Shown here: positions 31,857 through 42,771 of the stretch, piece by piece | How the letters are laid out: each line of letters opens with the position of its first letter | Numbering within the stretch: position 1 is the stretch's first letter | DNA from: Porphyra umbilicalis | Taxonomy: Eukaryota; Rhodophyta; Bangiophyceae; Bangiales; Bangiaceae | Assembly: GCA_002049455.2 (NCBI GenBank) | Contig: KV918885.1 | Location: 124,001-188,000 of the forward strand | Length of the DNA: 64,000 bases | Reading direction: 5' to 3' | Notes under the pieces: model-generated | The model's database searches: none | Seen by the model: only the letters and a program-made list of their open reading frames with translations | What the model was told of the DNA's origin: nothing | Position numbers and translations under genes: made by a program

Positions 31857-33638
31857 ATGGCTGAGGTGGGCGCGGGGCAGCCAGCCGCCATGGAGGCTAT
31901 CAGCGGCCCAGAAGCGCTCGTCATCAACGACACGGCGAGTGTAGGCGGTGGTGGGGCGGCGGCCGAGGGGGCTCCAGGTGTTTTGGGCGCGGATGCACGG
32001 ACGATCATCACGCCAGCTGCAGTCAGATGTCTTCCCCCCTCCATTGGTGTCGTCACCGAGGTGAGTGGACCCTCCAAGCAGGCGTCAACTGCAGGAGGAG
32101 TCTTCGGGCGTTTTACCCCGCCTTCTGCCCCCCGCCGCCAACTTTTTTTGACTCCGGGCTGCTCACCCACTTCGAGCGGTGCAGGCGGTCGAAGGGATTA
32201 ACTGCCGAGCGGGGTCCCGACGCTGGGGCTCCCGCCATTCAGCTCTTTTGGGCAACAATCTCCTCCCAACCTGCTGACTGGCGTTTTGGACGGCAGCCTC
32301 ATTGGTCGGAGTGCCTCAAATGCCGCCGCAGACCATTCACCTGGGGCAAGCTCCCAGAGTATCAACCCCGCAGCTCGCAACCGTAGACAAGCAGCTCGCG
32401 GCCGGGCTCCCCGGGGCCGCGGTGGCAGACGCGCGCCGACCTCAAGCCGCGGCGGAAGCAGCGCGAGTTGTCCGAGCCGTACAGGCAGCCAGGTTCCCGA
32501 TACGAGCTTAGACGGAGCCAGCGCAGCCGCCACTATTCGGGGTGGTAGCAGCGCGGCGATGGCACAACGAGGTGGTGACGGCGGCCCAGCTCGGGGCCGC
32601 GGCCGCAGTGGAGCCGCTCTTCGACGCGGTCGCGGTGAAGCGGCGCCAAGGATGCTCACCGGTGCCGAGCGGCTGCTGGTAGTTCAGCGCTGGCACGACG
32701 TCGTGATCGCCCGCCTGGCGCGACACCAGACCACGGGACAAGACCTTCGGTTGCATCTGTCCATTATTGTGGCACATTTGCTTTCGACTGACAATGAGGT
32801 GAGCGCGCTCGGACGGGACAAGGCGGGGCTGTCACGGGTTGTCAAGGCAGCAGCCGACTTACACCGTGTCGCACGGGCGATTAGAGCTGCGACCGGCACG
32901 ACGGCAGAGCAAGTCGATACGGGAGTGGCTGCTGCTGTTCAGAAGAAGGCCACCGACTGGCAAATGTCGGTGCAGACCGTCGAGGACGTGCTCGCGCTCG
33001 CCGACGCCGCCCAACCAGTCGTCGGTGGCGTTCACCGTGGTTCTCTTCGTGTGAGCGGCGGATTGGAGGTGGCGCAAGACGCCGAGGAGGACGCCTGGGG
33101 CGACGACTTGGGCGACGGCGGGGGTCACTGTGAAGACTGGGACGGCGAAGACGCCAGCGGGGCCAATGCCGAGGAGGATGACGAGGGCGGCAGCGACGCC
33201 GAGATGGACGGAGCCTCTCCTCGTGCTGCGGGGGGTGTGTGGGAGGCGTGGACCGGAGAGACGGAGAGAGAGCGGCTGGGGGGAGCGGCACCTGAGCCTC
33301 GACGAGCAGCCACGGGCTCGACCGCGTCGCCTGCGGCGGGTGTCGCCGCAGCCGTACCCCCCCTCCCTCCGGTTGGAGGGGCGAGCGGGCGACAAGCACG
33401 GGATCTACTGGTCGCTGGTGCTGGAGGTGGTGCAGCGGACGGACTCGAGTCGCTGCATTCCGCGGTTGCTGACGGCATGCGTGACCGTCGGCGGCAGTTT
33501 GACGAGGAGTGCTTACTCAAGCGTGAGGCAATGCGCAACGAGCGCATTGCCGACCTGTCCAGGCTGGCTGCAGCCGACCCGACGAACGCTCTGTACCAGG
33601 AGCAGCTGGAGTCCGAGTTCCGTGCGGGTGCCCCCTAG
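31857..33638 (+). CDS. Harbinger accessory protein, probably DNA-binding, two or more exons
   Basis: The main exon is open to the stop at 33636-33638, with an in-frame ATG at 32559. A likely first exon starts at ATG 31857 (MAEVGAGQPAAMEAISGPEA) and ends at a perfect donor ACCGAG|GTGAGT (32060/32061); the acceptor is not settled. Features: Arg/Gly-rich RGRAPRGRGGRR, a helical part MLTGAERLLVVQRWHDVVIA, a strongly acidic stretch (about nt 33080-33220) and a C-terminal charged helix MRDRRRQFDEECLLKREAMR with AADPTNALYQEQLESEF. The convergent transposase identifies it as the element's second protein, which in other Harbingers carries a Myb-like domain and brings the transposase to DNA. I cannot see a clear Myb motif. 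Confidence 0.45.
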
Positions 33639-33740
33639 CTTTCATTATCTCCACCTTTTTGCTTGTTCACAGTGTTCTTTTTCTTCTACGTGACATTTTT
33701 TGTTGCATGCATAGGAATATCCTGTTTCACCACATACCTA

Positions 33741-34777
33741 TCACCGGTGATACAACCCATTCAGAAGCATGAAGCGCAACATATCTTGTTGGACCTGCGC
33801 CCGAGCAAGGGCTGCTGGTCGCTCAACCGGCAGGAGAGAGTCGACGGGGCGCTCAACTGGTGCTGGTTCGGGGATAGGGTCACGTAGGGCAATGCAGATG
33901 TTGTGCAGCACCACGCAAGCTGCCACCCAGTCCATTATCGTGTTGTAGTCTCGGCTAGTTCGATATGGAAGTCGTAGCTCCCGCAAACTTGACCAGCGCC
34001 CCTTGAGCAGGCCAATGACCTGCTCGGCAATAATACGCCGACGCGCGTGCTGGTAGTTGAAGTTCTTGTTGTCCGTCTCAGCTGCGCTTGGGCCTTTGTG
34101 CGGCAGGAGGACGTAGACAGATGCCAACATCCCTTTGTCACCGAGTAGGTACTCCCGCAAGGAAAAGTAGCGACGGGGGGAGCGGAGCCACGGGGCGGCC
34201 GCCTGGACGACCGTGTCCGGCGCCGCCCCCGTGAACCCTTGTACCAAGTTGGTAATCATTCCCTCCCAATCGCACACAACCAAAACATTCACGCTATAGC
34301 GACCGTGGCGGTCAAAAAAACACCACTGGGCACGTACGCCAGCGGAATCGTCGTACCGTCCACAACACCAACACATCCTGCAAACCCGTACCGCTGCTTC
34401 GACTGCTCCGCGAGGGCAGCACGCCGAAAGGCATCCGGCCAGCGAAATTCGGCAGCCTCCCAGCGAAGGATGGCTACCGTCACCCGCTGCGTCGCTTTCA
34501 CCACGCTCCCCACGGAGACGGCAAAGGTCTGGGCAGTCAGGATTACACTGGCCGCATTGCCATAATGGCCAAAGCGAAACAATGTAATAGCGAGCTGTAC
34601 GCGGACAGGAAGGTGGGGGCGACCGCTGGACGAATAAAAAATGTCGCCGGCGGTTGCCTCCATCCGACCCACGAGCTCCTCAAAGGTACTGCGATCCACG
34701 CGCAAAACAGCCCGATATTGGAGAGGGGGTAAAGAAAAAAGGATACGGTCCCGCCAGTCTGCCGACGTAGGAATACG
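33741..34777 (-). pseudogene. PIF/Harbinger transposase (DDE_Tnp_4), one frameshift
   Basis: The minus strand is open from 34777 (SADWRDRILFSLPPLQYRAV, FEELVGRMEATAGDIFY, VQLAITLFRFGHYGNAASV, KATQRVTVAILR) to the first catalytic block CVGVVDGTTIPLAYVP near 34345. A one-base frame change follows at about 34330-34345. It then continues QWCFFDRHGRYSVNVLVVCD, FSLREYLLGDKGM (second Asp), HARRRIIAEQVIGLLKGRW (Glu) and MDWVAACVVLHNICIALRD to the stop at 33741. All three catalytic acids are present. No ATG lies at the open end (the first is at 34705), so an upstream exon is likely. Near-intact; a recent loss or a sequence error. Confidence 0.8.
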
Positions 34778-35204
34778 TTAGCGGCGAGACACGGAGTACC
34801 GGGACGCCAGCAGGCAGACGAGGCGCCGCTGAGCCACACTGGCAGAAACTACCATGGCAGTCTCAGCGTCGCCGTCAGGAAGACCCGCTTCCCCCGAAAC
34901 GATACATGCTAGCACCACAACCGAAAAACGCACTCGTGCTCGCGCACGGCTGAAGGCTCTGCGGCGCTCCGACAAGACCATGGCGGTGGAAGCGCACGGC
35001 GGGTAGGCGCACCTTGCGGGTGCGGCGTAGGGACAAGGCACGTCCAGGGGAGCCGTTCGTCTGTACCAGACACTCGGTGTTACCTGTCTGGTGGCGGTGG
35101 CTTGCAGTCTGTCGCGAGCAACCAGGCCGTGCGGCGTTGGCTCGGAAAGCCCCCCTTCTGCGTGCCCTAAAATGAGGGGGCGTTTCCGAACACCCCCCCC
35201 CCTC

Positions 35205-35654
35205 AAAGAGCCCCCCTCGCATTGTACCGAATGGCGTGGTCAGGTCTCTGAATCTGCGCCGACGATAACAGCACTTGTTCCCCAGCTAATAAATGGACCA
35301 AGGTCTTAAACTAATTTAAATAAAAGTATGTCACAACTATTTCCGTATTTGATCTGGCCCCCCTAAAAAGCTGCCATTCAAGCATCTGTGCAGCGGCGCT
35401 CGAAGAAAATGTCGACCCTTACTGAAGCGGCCTACTGGGGGGGGGCTACCACATGCACAGCCGATATGGGATTTGGAGCAGCACTGGGAAGCACAGCCGA
35501 CGGCGGCAGTTTTGAAAGCTACAATTGCAGGCCGTCGCCGTCGTGAGAGCAGGAGTGCCGGATCCAGGCGCGGGCGGGGTTCTGGCACTGTGCGCCACAC
35601 ATGCCTTTCACGCCGCCGCCGCCGCTGCCATCGCAGCAACAGCCGCCGACGCTT
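35205..35654. other. no gene seen
   Basis: Low-GC DNA, then the tail of the pogo relic's neighbourhood. An Ala-rich frame near 35525-35650 is a composition effect of a GCC-rich patch. Confidence 0.45.
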
Positions 35655-36200
35655 TTAATAATCGTCGCTCCTTTTCAGAGAAGTCGCGCAACACGAGAGA
35701 AAGCCGCCGCTTCTTGTAGCGTCGTTGAAGACACGCGATAATACCAGCGTCCAATGGTTAGTCGACGGACGTCCAGTTAGGGGGTAGGGGGCAGATCTTG
35801 ACACTATTACATTCGAGTACAGTGTATGCGTCACAGTTCTCGACGATGGGGATGACGGATGGGCGATTATTCGCGCGCTCTGCTGGCACAAAAACGGTAT
35901 TGAATCACTTCTCGTGAACGAGACCGTCCATCCAAGCCAATTTCTTTGCAAAAAGTACTGCAAGTGACATCCGTCGCGTGGCGGCTTAAATCACAGCGGG
36001 ACCGCTGTGAGTCCAATAATGGCGACAGGGAGCATGTGGAAGCCAGTAGCACTGCACGCCAGGACGAGGGTCACGCAAACCTTGGCCGTTATGGCCTTGG
36101 AGCCGCGGGCGCGTCATCGCCGGCCTTTTCAGGTGTAGGATCGCCCGGGAAGGTAGCACTAATGCAAGCTCATCTCCTCTGAATGGTAGATGTTTTCTGG
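35655..36200 (-). pseudogene. pogo/Tigger-like transposase relic
   Basis: Minus-strand blocks in order: IYHSEEMSLH and CYLPGRSYT (NMDETGL..LPSRTY region), AITAKVCVTLVLACSATGFH with MLPVAIIG (the conserved core strand), PSVIPIVENCDAYTVL (second-Asp region, degenerate), PLPPN, TSVD, then PLDAGIIACLQRRYKKRRLS. Several stops and frame changes lie between the blocks, and the second catalytic Asp is not in its expected place, so the copy is dead. It is older than the copy at 59-61 kb. Confidence 0.6.
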
Positions 36201-37268
36201 GTCCTATGTTGCAAGCTCCGTTCGTTCTTCGGCCATGCGGCGCTCTCCTTGTAAGACGGGTTCTGCCGCGGAGCCCGCGTGGACCCACGGCTTGTCGCTC
36301 TTGCAAAAATGACGGGACGCCCTTCGCTGAGTGAACCTGGACGATCCTGCAAAACCACGGACGCCACGTTCTGCGGCAGTCTCCCTCACTCATACCCCGA
36401 GCACCGCCATTGTCATTGGTAGGTCAGCGCCGCCCAAAGCTACAATACCATCGAATCACGTCTTGAGGGCGGCATCAATCTCCTTGAACTTGGATGGTCG
36501 AGTAGGCGTGGCGCCAAGCAGCTGACCACCGCGGGCGCGTGTAAGAATCCGGACACGCTGTCGAGGCTCGCAAATTCTCTGCCCGGCCGCCGAAGACACA
36601 TCCGTGCGAAAGGCAGCTCCAACTGGGCGCTACGATTACACCCCTCTATCGGATGTACTAGCGAGCCCAAATTTATCTCTCAGCGTCCGAGTCACCTTGG
36701 GCTTGTGGGAAGCCGGCGGCGGTGCGATGGTTGCATCGCCGACCTCATACGATACTGGTTTCTGGCGAGCTGCAGCCGGTTGATGAGCCCGTGCGGGAAT
36801 GCCTCAGTGAGGCAGCTGGGGAGACGCACGGTTAGTCGAGTGAAATTACGCAGCCGTAGCCGCAGCAGCAACAGCGGAAGCGAGACTGACAGCATGCAGC
36901 TCCTCTCAAGATGAATCCTGACGAACCTCGTGCACCACCGCCTTTGCCGCTGTCGCAGCGGGAGCGCGAGCCTGGCGAGGCACGACGGGCGCAATGAGAG
37001 GTAACAAGGAAACAAATGGCGCCTCTTGCAGACCAGTTGGACAAAACCAAACGAGGGTGGAGGAGGATGGTGTGAAAGGAAGTTGGGGGTGCGTGAGTCC
37101 TTGACGACGACGGTGGACGTGACGACGGTGGGTGCGATCAACAGCCGTGGACGTCGACGTCAGGTAGCGGCGACGCTGATTGTAGTTTGCTTTCTATAGT
37201 CGACAAATCATGATCGAGTGACTAATTCTGCGTTCTAGAATCCGTAGGTTCGATCTCATCCACTTATT
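36201..37268. other. no recognisable gene
   Basis: Medium-GC DNA with short ORFs only. The first 200 bases may belong to the 5' end of the pogo relic. A tRNA B-box-like GGTTCGATCTC at 37248 has no matching tRNA fold around it. Confidence 0.4.
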
Positions 37269-37980
37269 CCCTGGCCTTTAGGACAGGGTGCTCTCAAAGT
37301 GTAGTGATGCACACATATACTTAGACCACGGGACTTGCTCTCCATTTCAGAGGTGGCACTCTGTCTTCGTGTTCTCAGGGATCTGAGGGCTTATCAATGC
37401 TGGATGGGTCACGATGACGCTAAAATCGAATGGATTTACGTGGCTGAGAAGTACTGACCTGCCACAGGGGTCACAGGGCCTGGACGGCGCCTCCCCCGCT
37501 GCCCCACCGACCGCCCCGAGCTGCGCGCGGCGACCGCACGCAGCGACATCCGGGGTTCGACGCGCCCGCGATATCCCGCGGGTGATCGTGCCTGCGCGCC
37601 TACTTCTGTTGCGGCGGCACGTCGGCGGTTGCTGACGCCATCTAGCGGCGCGATTAGATGCGATCCGTCGCGCGGCGGTCGGTCCCACCCGCCCGCCCGT
37701 GCGCCGCGTCGGCCGCTCCGCCTACTGGGCGCAGGTGCGCTGCGCGGCGGAGTGACGGCCCCTCCTGTGGGCGTCGCGCGACGACGGCGGGCCGCCGCCG
37801 CCGCGGTGACGGCGGCGGGACCCCTTTCTCCGCCCCGCGTTCCCCCCGTCACGGCAACGCGGCTGTACGTACTCCTATGCGCGCTCGCGGCTGTCGAGCC
37901 GGCCGGCGTGCCCGGTGTCGATGCGTCGCTGAGCGCGCCAGCGCTCTGAAGGCCAGGGTACTGCACGCACGTGCCTGGAA
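37269..37980 (-). repeat. dispersed repeat family RE1, copy A (712 bp)
   Basis: Inverted relative to copy B (44834-45538) and homologous along its whole length. Shared landmarks are TTCCAGGCACGTGCGTGCA at one end, CCCTGGCCTT near both ends as a short inverted repeat, and CGCCACATCTAG-like core text around an arginine-rich GC-rich middle. The ORFs inside differ between copies, so it is probably non-coding. A non-autonomous DNA element is the simplest reading; no target duplication is clear. Confidence 0.7.
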
Positions 37981-38380
37981 TTGTGCCTCCCAGTATGTAA
38001 TATCAAGATTTATTTGTGGGATAGTTTCTCTCTGATTATGAAGTATCTGTCACAGACTTTCCAGTTCATTCTGGCCTTTTCAGACGCCCTTTTCCTTTCG
38101 TGTCACGTGTAGTTTCCAGAAGGAAGGATCAACTTTGATAATGTTTCACGCAATTGATGCGGTCGCACAGACTGTTCTTTCGTCGCACTCGCGTTGACCT
38201 GCGCACTCCCTCGTCACTGTTGCTCTTCCCGCCGCCCCCCCTCTCCTGCCTCCCACTTTCGACTCCCCGCTCCAGTGGGGAGTACTTTCCAAGCCCCCCC
38301 CTGCCTTGCGAACCCTTATCCCCACTCTCCCCTCTCGCGCCCTCCGTACCCTCGCCCCCCCCCTCCCCCCGCTCGTCCCC
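37981..38380. other. upstream region of THG1
   Basis: Low-GC DNA that turns into a C/T-rich tract (38220-38380), typical of the leaders in front of genes here. No gene seen. Confidence 0.5.
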
Positions 38381-39577
38381 ATGGCCTGCTCCAAGTATGA
38401 GTACGTCAAGCACTTTGAGTTGTCCGACGCACTGCTGCCGTCTGCCTGGATCGTCGTCCGCCTCGACGGCCGCTCCTTTCACGCCTTTACATCCACCCAC
38501 GGTTTCACCAAACCCAACGACGCCCTCGGCCTCCACCTGATGAACGCCGCGGCGGTGGCGCTCATGACCGCCTTCCCCGACGTGGTGCTCGGCTTTGGGG
38601 CGTCGGACGAGTTTTCCTTCCTCCTCCCCCCGTCCACCACGCTCTTTCGGCGGCGCGCCGCCAAACTCGTCTCGGTCTTTACGTCGACCTTCACCGCCGC
38701 GTACGTGATGGGGTGGGGGGCCCACATGGGCGCCGGCCGCCCCCTCCGCGCCGCGCCCGTCTTTGACGGCCGCGCCGTCGTCTACCCCACCCCCGCCGTC
38801 GTGCGCGACTACTTTGCGTGGCGCCAAGCGGACGTGCACGTCAACAACACGTACAACGCGGCGTTTTGGGCGCTCGTCGAGCGGGGGGGGGTGCCCCGCC
38901 CGGCCGCGGAGCGGGCGCTGGCGGGCACCGACGTGGCGGCCAAGAATGAGCTGCTGTGGTCGCGCTTTGGCATCAACTACAATGCCATGCCGGCCATGTT
39001 CCGCAAGGGCTCAGTCGTCTCGCGGGTGCCTGTGGCGGGGGGGGACGAGGGGGGGGGAGGGGCGGCGGCGACGGCGAACTTGCGGCTGCCAACGGGGGGG
39101 GGGCCCCACCAGCGAATGGCCATGGGGAGAGCGAAGGGGGGGGCGGTCAAGAGCTGCCGCCAGCGGCGAGGGCAGCCGCCCTACCGCCGCCACTCGCGGG
39201 AGCCACCCCGCCGGGTGCCGCCCTGGCGGGTGCCGCCGCGACGGGTGCCGTCGCCGTCGCCGCCGCCGCCTTGAACCCGGCTGCCGTCGCCGCCACTGCC
39301 TCGGATCCGGCTGCGGGCGCCGACACTGCCGACGCTGCTGCGGCCGCACCGGCGGCCGCCACAGCCACGGCCGACGCGGCCGCGGGTGCCGGCGTCCCCT
39401 CTCCCCCCCCCCCCCCCCCGAGGCCCCCCCGCCCCCCCTGGCGGGCGCCACCGCGCCGCGCGCCGCGCGCACGCCGCCGCACGCCGCGCGCGCACGGCGC
39501 TGGTGGTCACCCACGAGGACGTGATTGGCGACGCGTTTTGGGCGGCCCGCCCGCACGTGCTCGGGGCGGGGGCGTAG
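38381..39577 (+). CDS. THG1: tRNA-His guanylyltransferase
   Basis: Adds the extra G at position -1 of tRNA-His by 3'-5' polymerisation; nuclear or cytosolic. Start ATG 38381 (CCCCATGGCC). MACSKYEYVKHFELSD matches the family's N-terminus. Metal-binding Asp29 lies in VVRLDGRSF, and Asp76 and Glu77 in GASDEFSF, the same numbers as in human THG1. Then follow FRRRAAKLVSVFTSTFTAAY, YFAWRQADVHVNNTYNAAFW, KNELLWSRFGINYNAMPAMF and RKGS. An Ala-rich insert of about 110 residues (39060-39400) comes before the true end VVTHEDVIGDAFWAARPHVL, the Thg1 C-terminal signature. Two frame changes lie in G/C runs (39037-39057 and around 39403-39430) and fit missing bases there. The Ala-rich insert is unusual for the family. 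Confidence 0.9.
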
Positions 39578-40560
39578 TGTGCCGCCGCCGCGGCGACGGG
39601 GCGGCGACGGGATCGGCGCGGCGGCGGCGGCGGCGGCGGCGGCGGTGGGGGCGCCGCCGCCTGGCGCCGCGGCGTCAGACGCAGAGCACCGCGCACGGCG
39701 ACCGCGGTAGGCGCCGTGCGCGTGGCGGTGGCGCCCGCGGCGGCGGCGACGGGGGTGGCGGGGGCGGCGGCGTGCCGGGGGGGGGGTAGCGCCCGCACCG
39801 GCGGCGCCGTCGCGCGGGCGCGCGGCGGCATCGCGGGCGGCGGCGGCGTGGCGTCGAGGGCCGCCGTCGCGGCGCTCGCCCCCCGTCAGACGCCCACGTG
39901 GTCGTGGAGTTGCTTGCGCCCTCCTCGCCGCCCACCCCGCCTGCGGTGGTCTGCGCGGCAGCCGCTCGCCTCGCACTTTCGCGGCGTCGACCGCGCGGCC
40001 GCCACTTCCTCCCTCCGCCCCCGACGGCGGTCGCGGATGGGCGGCGGCTGCCAGTGGCCATCAGCCCGCCGTCGTATCCTAGGGGCGCCTGCGTTGCCTC
40101 CCCTACACGCTGCGCCGGTGACAGCGGGCCCGAAAAATGTACGCGGCGGGACCCCGGCGCAAGCGGTTGGGATGGGGGCGCTGTCGGCGGCCACGGGGGG
40201 GGGGAGGAGGGGGAGCTCGAGGCGGACCGCGCACGTTGTGCCCACTGTGGCGGCCGCGCCCGTCGTCACTGGTGGCGGTCGCGTGCCCTGCGCCCAACGG
40301 GTGGGGCGGGCACCCGCGGCGGCGAAGAATCGGGGTGGGGCCACCCGCGGGTACCGGCGGGCGGCTGGGTACCGCCCCCGCCCGCTGCTGCCGCCGGCCG
40401 CCGACGGCGGCGCTGTCGGCGGGGCCGTGCCGCCGCCGCCGTGCCGCCCGGCGGCCCGTGCGTGGCGGTCCGGCGCTGCGCGTGCGGCGCCGCTTCACGT
40501 TGGGCATAAGTGGCCAGCGCCCAGCTCTACAGTGCCGACGAGGCCAGCGATAACGTGAGT
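39578..40560. other. GC-rich stretch, possible unrecognised gene, strand unclear
   Basis: A plus reading from 39898 (MVVELLAPSSPPTPPAVVCA, then EEGELEADRARCAHCGG) and a minus reading from 40061 (QTTAGGVGGEEGASNSTTTW) both look partly protein-like and exclude each other. A (GGC)n run lies at 39618-39645. No family recognised. Confidence 0.25.
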
Positions 40561-40623
40561 TTGTAGGTGACGAGGGGCCCGATTTCCCACTCAGATGGTC
40601 TGAAATCGCCGATTTTGACTGGG

Positions 40624-40657
40624 CATCATTTGATGCTCACGTGAGCATCATCTGATG
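40624..40657. repeat. 34-bp imperfect palindrome
   Basis: The core GATGCTCACGTGAGCATC (40632-40649) is a perfect 18-bp palindrome containing CACGTG. The outer eight bases on each side pair with two mismatches. Could be a bHLH/bZIP-type site or a hairpin; function unknown. Confidence 0.6.
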
Positions 40658-41303
40658 GTCTGTTTCGGTAGAATAGACACGAGTCGATTCTCCTGTTGCT
40701 AACCTCCAAAAAATGGCGGTTGCAGAGAGAAGGCAGGCAGAGCCGACGACACAGCATAGAAATGAAGTCGGATTGGCTGTTCGACAAGCCACGATCGTAC
40801 TATTGGCTGAGAGTTGCCGCCAGTAATCTTGCAAGCCAATCAACGTGTCTTGCAGGGGTCATGCAGAGCCATTGCAACCCACAATGAGATTTCCTGAGAT
40901 TTTTGGGCCGCTTGCTTGGGCCTGAAGAGGGCCACGCCTGGTTAAGACCGCCTCCAGCGGCTCTTTTGGATTTCAGGGCCCAGGAAGCCACCTGATTGGA
41001 TTGGTCCAACAATTTCGGCTTTCTATTGGCGGTTGCCCTGGCCGGCAGTGGGGTTGGAAAAAAACGCACTTACTGCTTCCACGTCCTCAGTTTTTCCTGC
41101 GGAAGTGGATGTGGGCCAATCAGCGCATGACACCTACTGAACAGGCGAGATGCCCTTGAGTCGACTCCCAGTGAAGGCCGGTCTCTGATCTGTCTTCCGC
41201 TCTCATGCGAAAGAGATGACATCCGACGAGCCCAGTTCGAAGAAGATGCAGTTTGCTGCCTGAGCCGATAGCGGTCGGGTGGGTTCTCTTCATACCATTG
41301 GGT
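40658..41303. other. no gene seen
   Basis: About 50% GC with short ORFs only. It lies just past the broken 3' end of the oligopeptidase relic and does not encode the missing catalytic domain. Confidence 0.5.
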
Positions 41304-42476
41304 TCAACTCAGAGCGCTGATCACGATGATGCAAAAAACATCGACAGCGTTGGTCTTGATAACGAGCGTGTCGCCGTCGAGGTGCTCAACAAAGTAGAGG
41401 GAGGCGCCACGCGCCTCGACGAGCGTCGGCGTGGGAGGGGGTACGCCCCCCTTCACCGTTGCCGCGTCGGCGACCACGTCCAGCACGTACCACTCGGCGG
41501 TATCAGAGGTGGTGCTCCCAAACATGAGCATCCGGTCCGAGCGGGAGCGGCTCAGCGACACCCAAAACCCTTCGTCCGGGTCCTCCCAAAGCAGCGTGTC
41601 GTTGGCAACGTCGGAGCCGGCGGCCGGGCCCTCTTCCAGCCGCGGCACAAACGTCCGCCGCCACACATTTTCGGGCCTGTTGGTCGCGCTTTGCGTCGTG
41701 TAGTAGAAGGTGGTGGTGTCGGCGCCCCACGCAAAGGAGCCCCGCATCGCCGCCACCGTGTCCGACGCCAGCTCCACGCCCGTGGCAATGCGACGAAAGG
41801 GGAGCTCGTAAGACTCGGCGCCGACCGCGTCGGCCGCATAGGCCACGTACGCGTGGTCAGGGGACACAGTGACATAGGTAGCTGCATAGAAGGAGCTGTT
41901 GGCGGCCGCCGCCAGCGCGTTGATGTCGAGGTAAGTCTCTTCATCTCCGAGCTCTTCATCGGCCCACCGCACGCGCCCGTCGTCGGGCGACAGCGACCCC
42001 ACCGCCGGCGACCTGTCAGCCGCCAACCCGACAATGCGCTTCCGACAGTACAGGTCTTAGTTCTTGCCCGCCTCTGTGCGAGTGTAGTACACAAAACCGC
42101 CCGACTGGAGTGCTGCCGTTCTGTCCGCCTCCTTGATGCGGGTAATCATCTCGTCGTAGACAGTGTCGCGGAGTCCCCGCAGGCCCCACGTGCTGGCATT
42201 GGCATACTCATTCTCGTCGGCCAAGTGCGCGAGCACCGCCGCGTCGCTGCGCGCGTCGTAGCGCAGCCAGTGGAGGTCGTCGACGGCTGTGCGGGGGGGA
42301 TCCATGACCCCTCCACCGCGGTCTTCGCCGGCAACACGCCCAAAGAATACGGTCGTGTTGATGCGCGCCGGCGATGGTGGCGTCGGCTTTGCCGCGCTGA
42401 CCGCAGGGAAGGCAACGGAGGTGGCGGTGGTGACGAGGAGCGTGGCCGCCGCAGCGGCCGCCAAATGCCGGCGCAT
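41304..42476 (-). pseudogene. oligopeptidase B-like (S9A) pseudogene, N-terminal half only
   Basis: Begins at ATG 42476 with a clear secretory signal (MRRHLAAAAAATLLVTTATS, cleavage likely after AVSA). Then come the S9A blocks MDPPRTAVDDLHWLRYDARS, LAHLADENEYAN, VYDEMITRIKEADRTAALQS and GGFVYYTRTEAGKN. A TAA at 42057-42059 replaces the Tyr expected before DLYCRKR, and the same frame then continues DEETYLDINALAAAANS, YVTVSPDHAYVAYAADAVGA, ENVWRRTF and LLWEDPDEGFWVSLSRSRSD. After DTLVIKTNA the homology stops, and the catalytic peptidase domain with Ser, Asp and His is absent from the next kilobase. It is therefore one nonsense codon plus loss of the 3' half. The text is otherwise fresh, so loss was recent. 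Confidence 0.8.
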
Positions 42477-42771
42477 GATGCAGGTCGGGTGTTGCTGGGG
42501 AGCGACGGTGGAAACGCCGCCACACCGAGCGGATGCCAAGCCCGTCGGTGCTTTGCGGGGCGAATGGAGCGCCTGAGGAGTCAAAGCGAGTCCAAGAGAT
42601 GTAGTGCAGTCTGTATCCGCTTATATACTAATAACTAACTCCGTCCAGGCAGAAGGAGCGGACCGTCAGCAGGCACCCTCCAGCCCACAAAAGAGGGGCG
42701 CGCGTCCACACCCCCCAGGTGCCAGCATCACAGTAAATGTCCCGCGCCCTAGCGGCTGACAGGGGCCCCCA
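42477..42771. other. upstream of the oligopeptidase relic
   Basis: Old promoter region of the minus-strand relic, with an AT-rich patch (42615-42640). No gene seen. Confidence 0.4.

Larger units (their letters stand above)
31147..35204. mobile_element. PIF/Harbinger-type element 1, borders tentative
   Basis: It encloses a plus-strand accessory gene (about 31.86-33.64 kb) and a minus-strand transposase (33.74-34.78 kb) that converge on a 100-bp gap, the usual two-gene design. The candidate ends are GAGGGGGGGGGTGCCTGGA at 31147 and its imperfect complement ending at 35204. Flanks TAA (31144-31146) and AAA (35205-35207) nearly fit the TWA target. The ends are mostly G runs, so the borders are weak; the gene content is firm. 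Confidence 0.45.

Noticed and set aside
37185-37265. tRNA suggested by GGTTCGATCTC
   Set aside because: No cloverleaf can be drawn: the acceptor and D arms have no partners.
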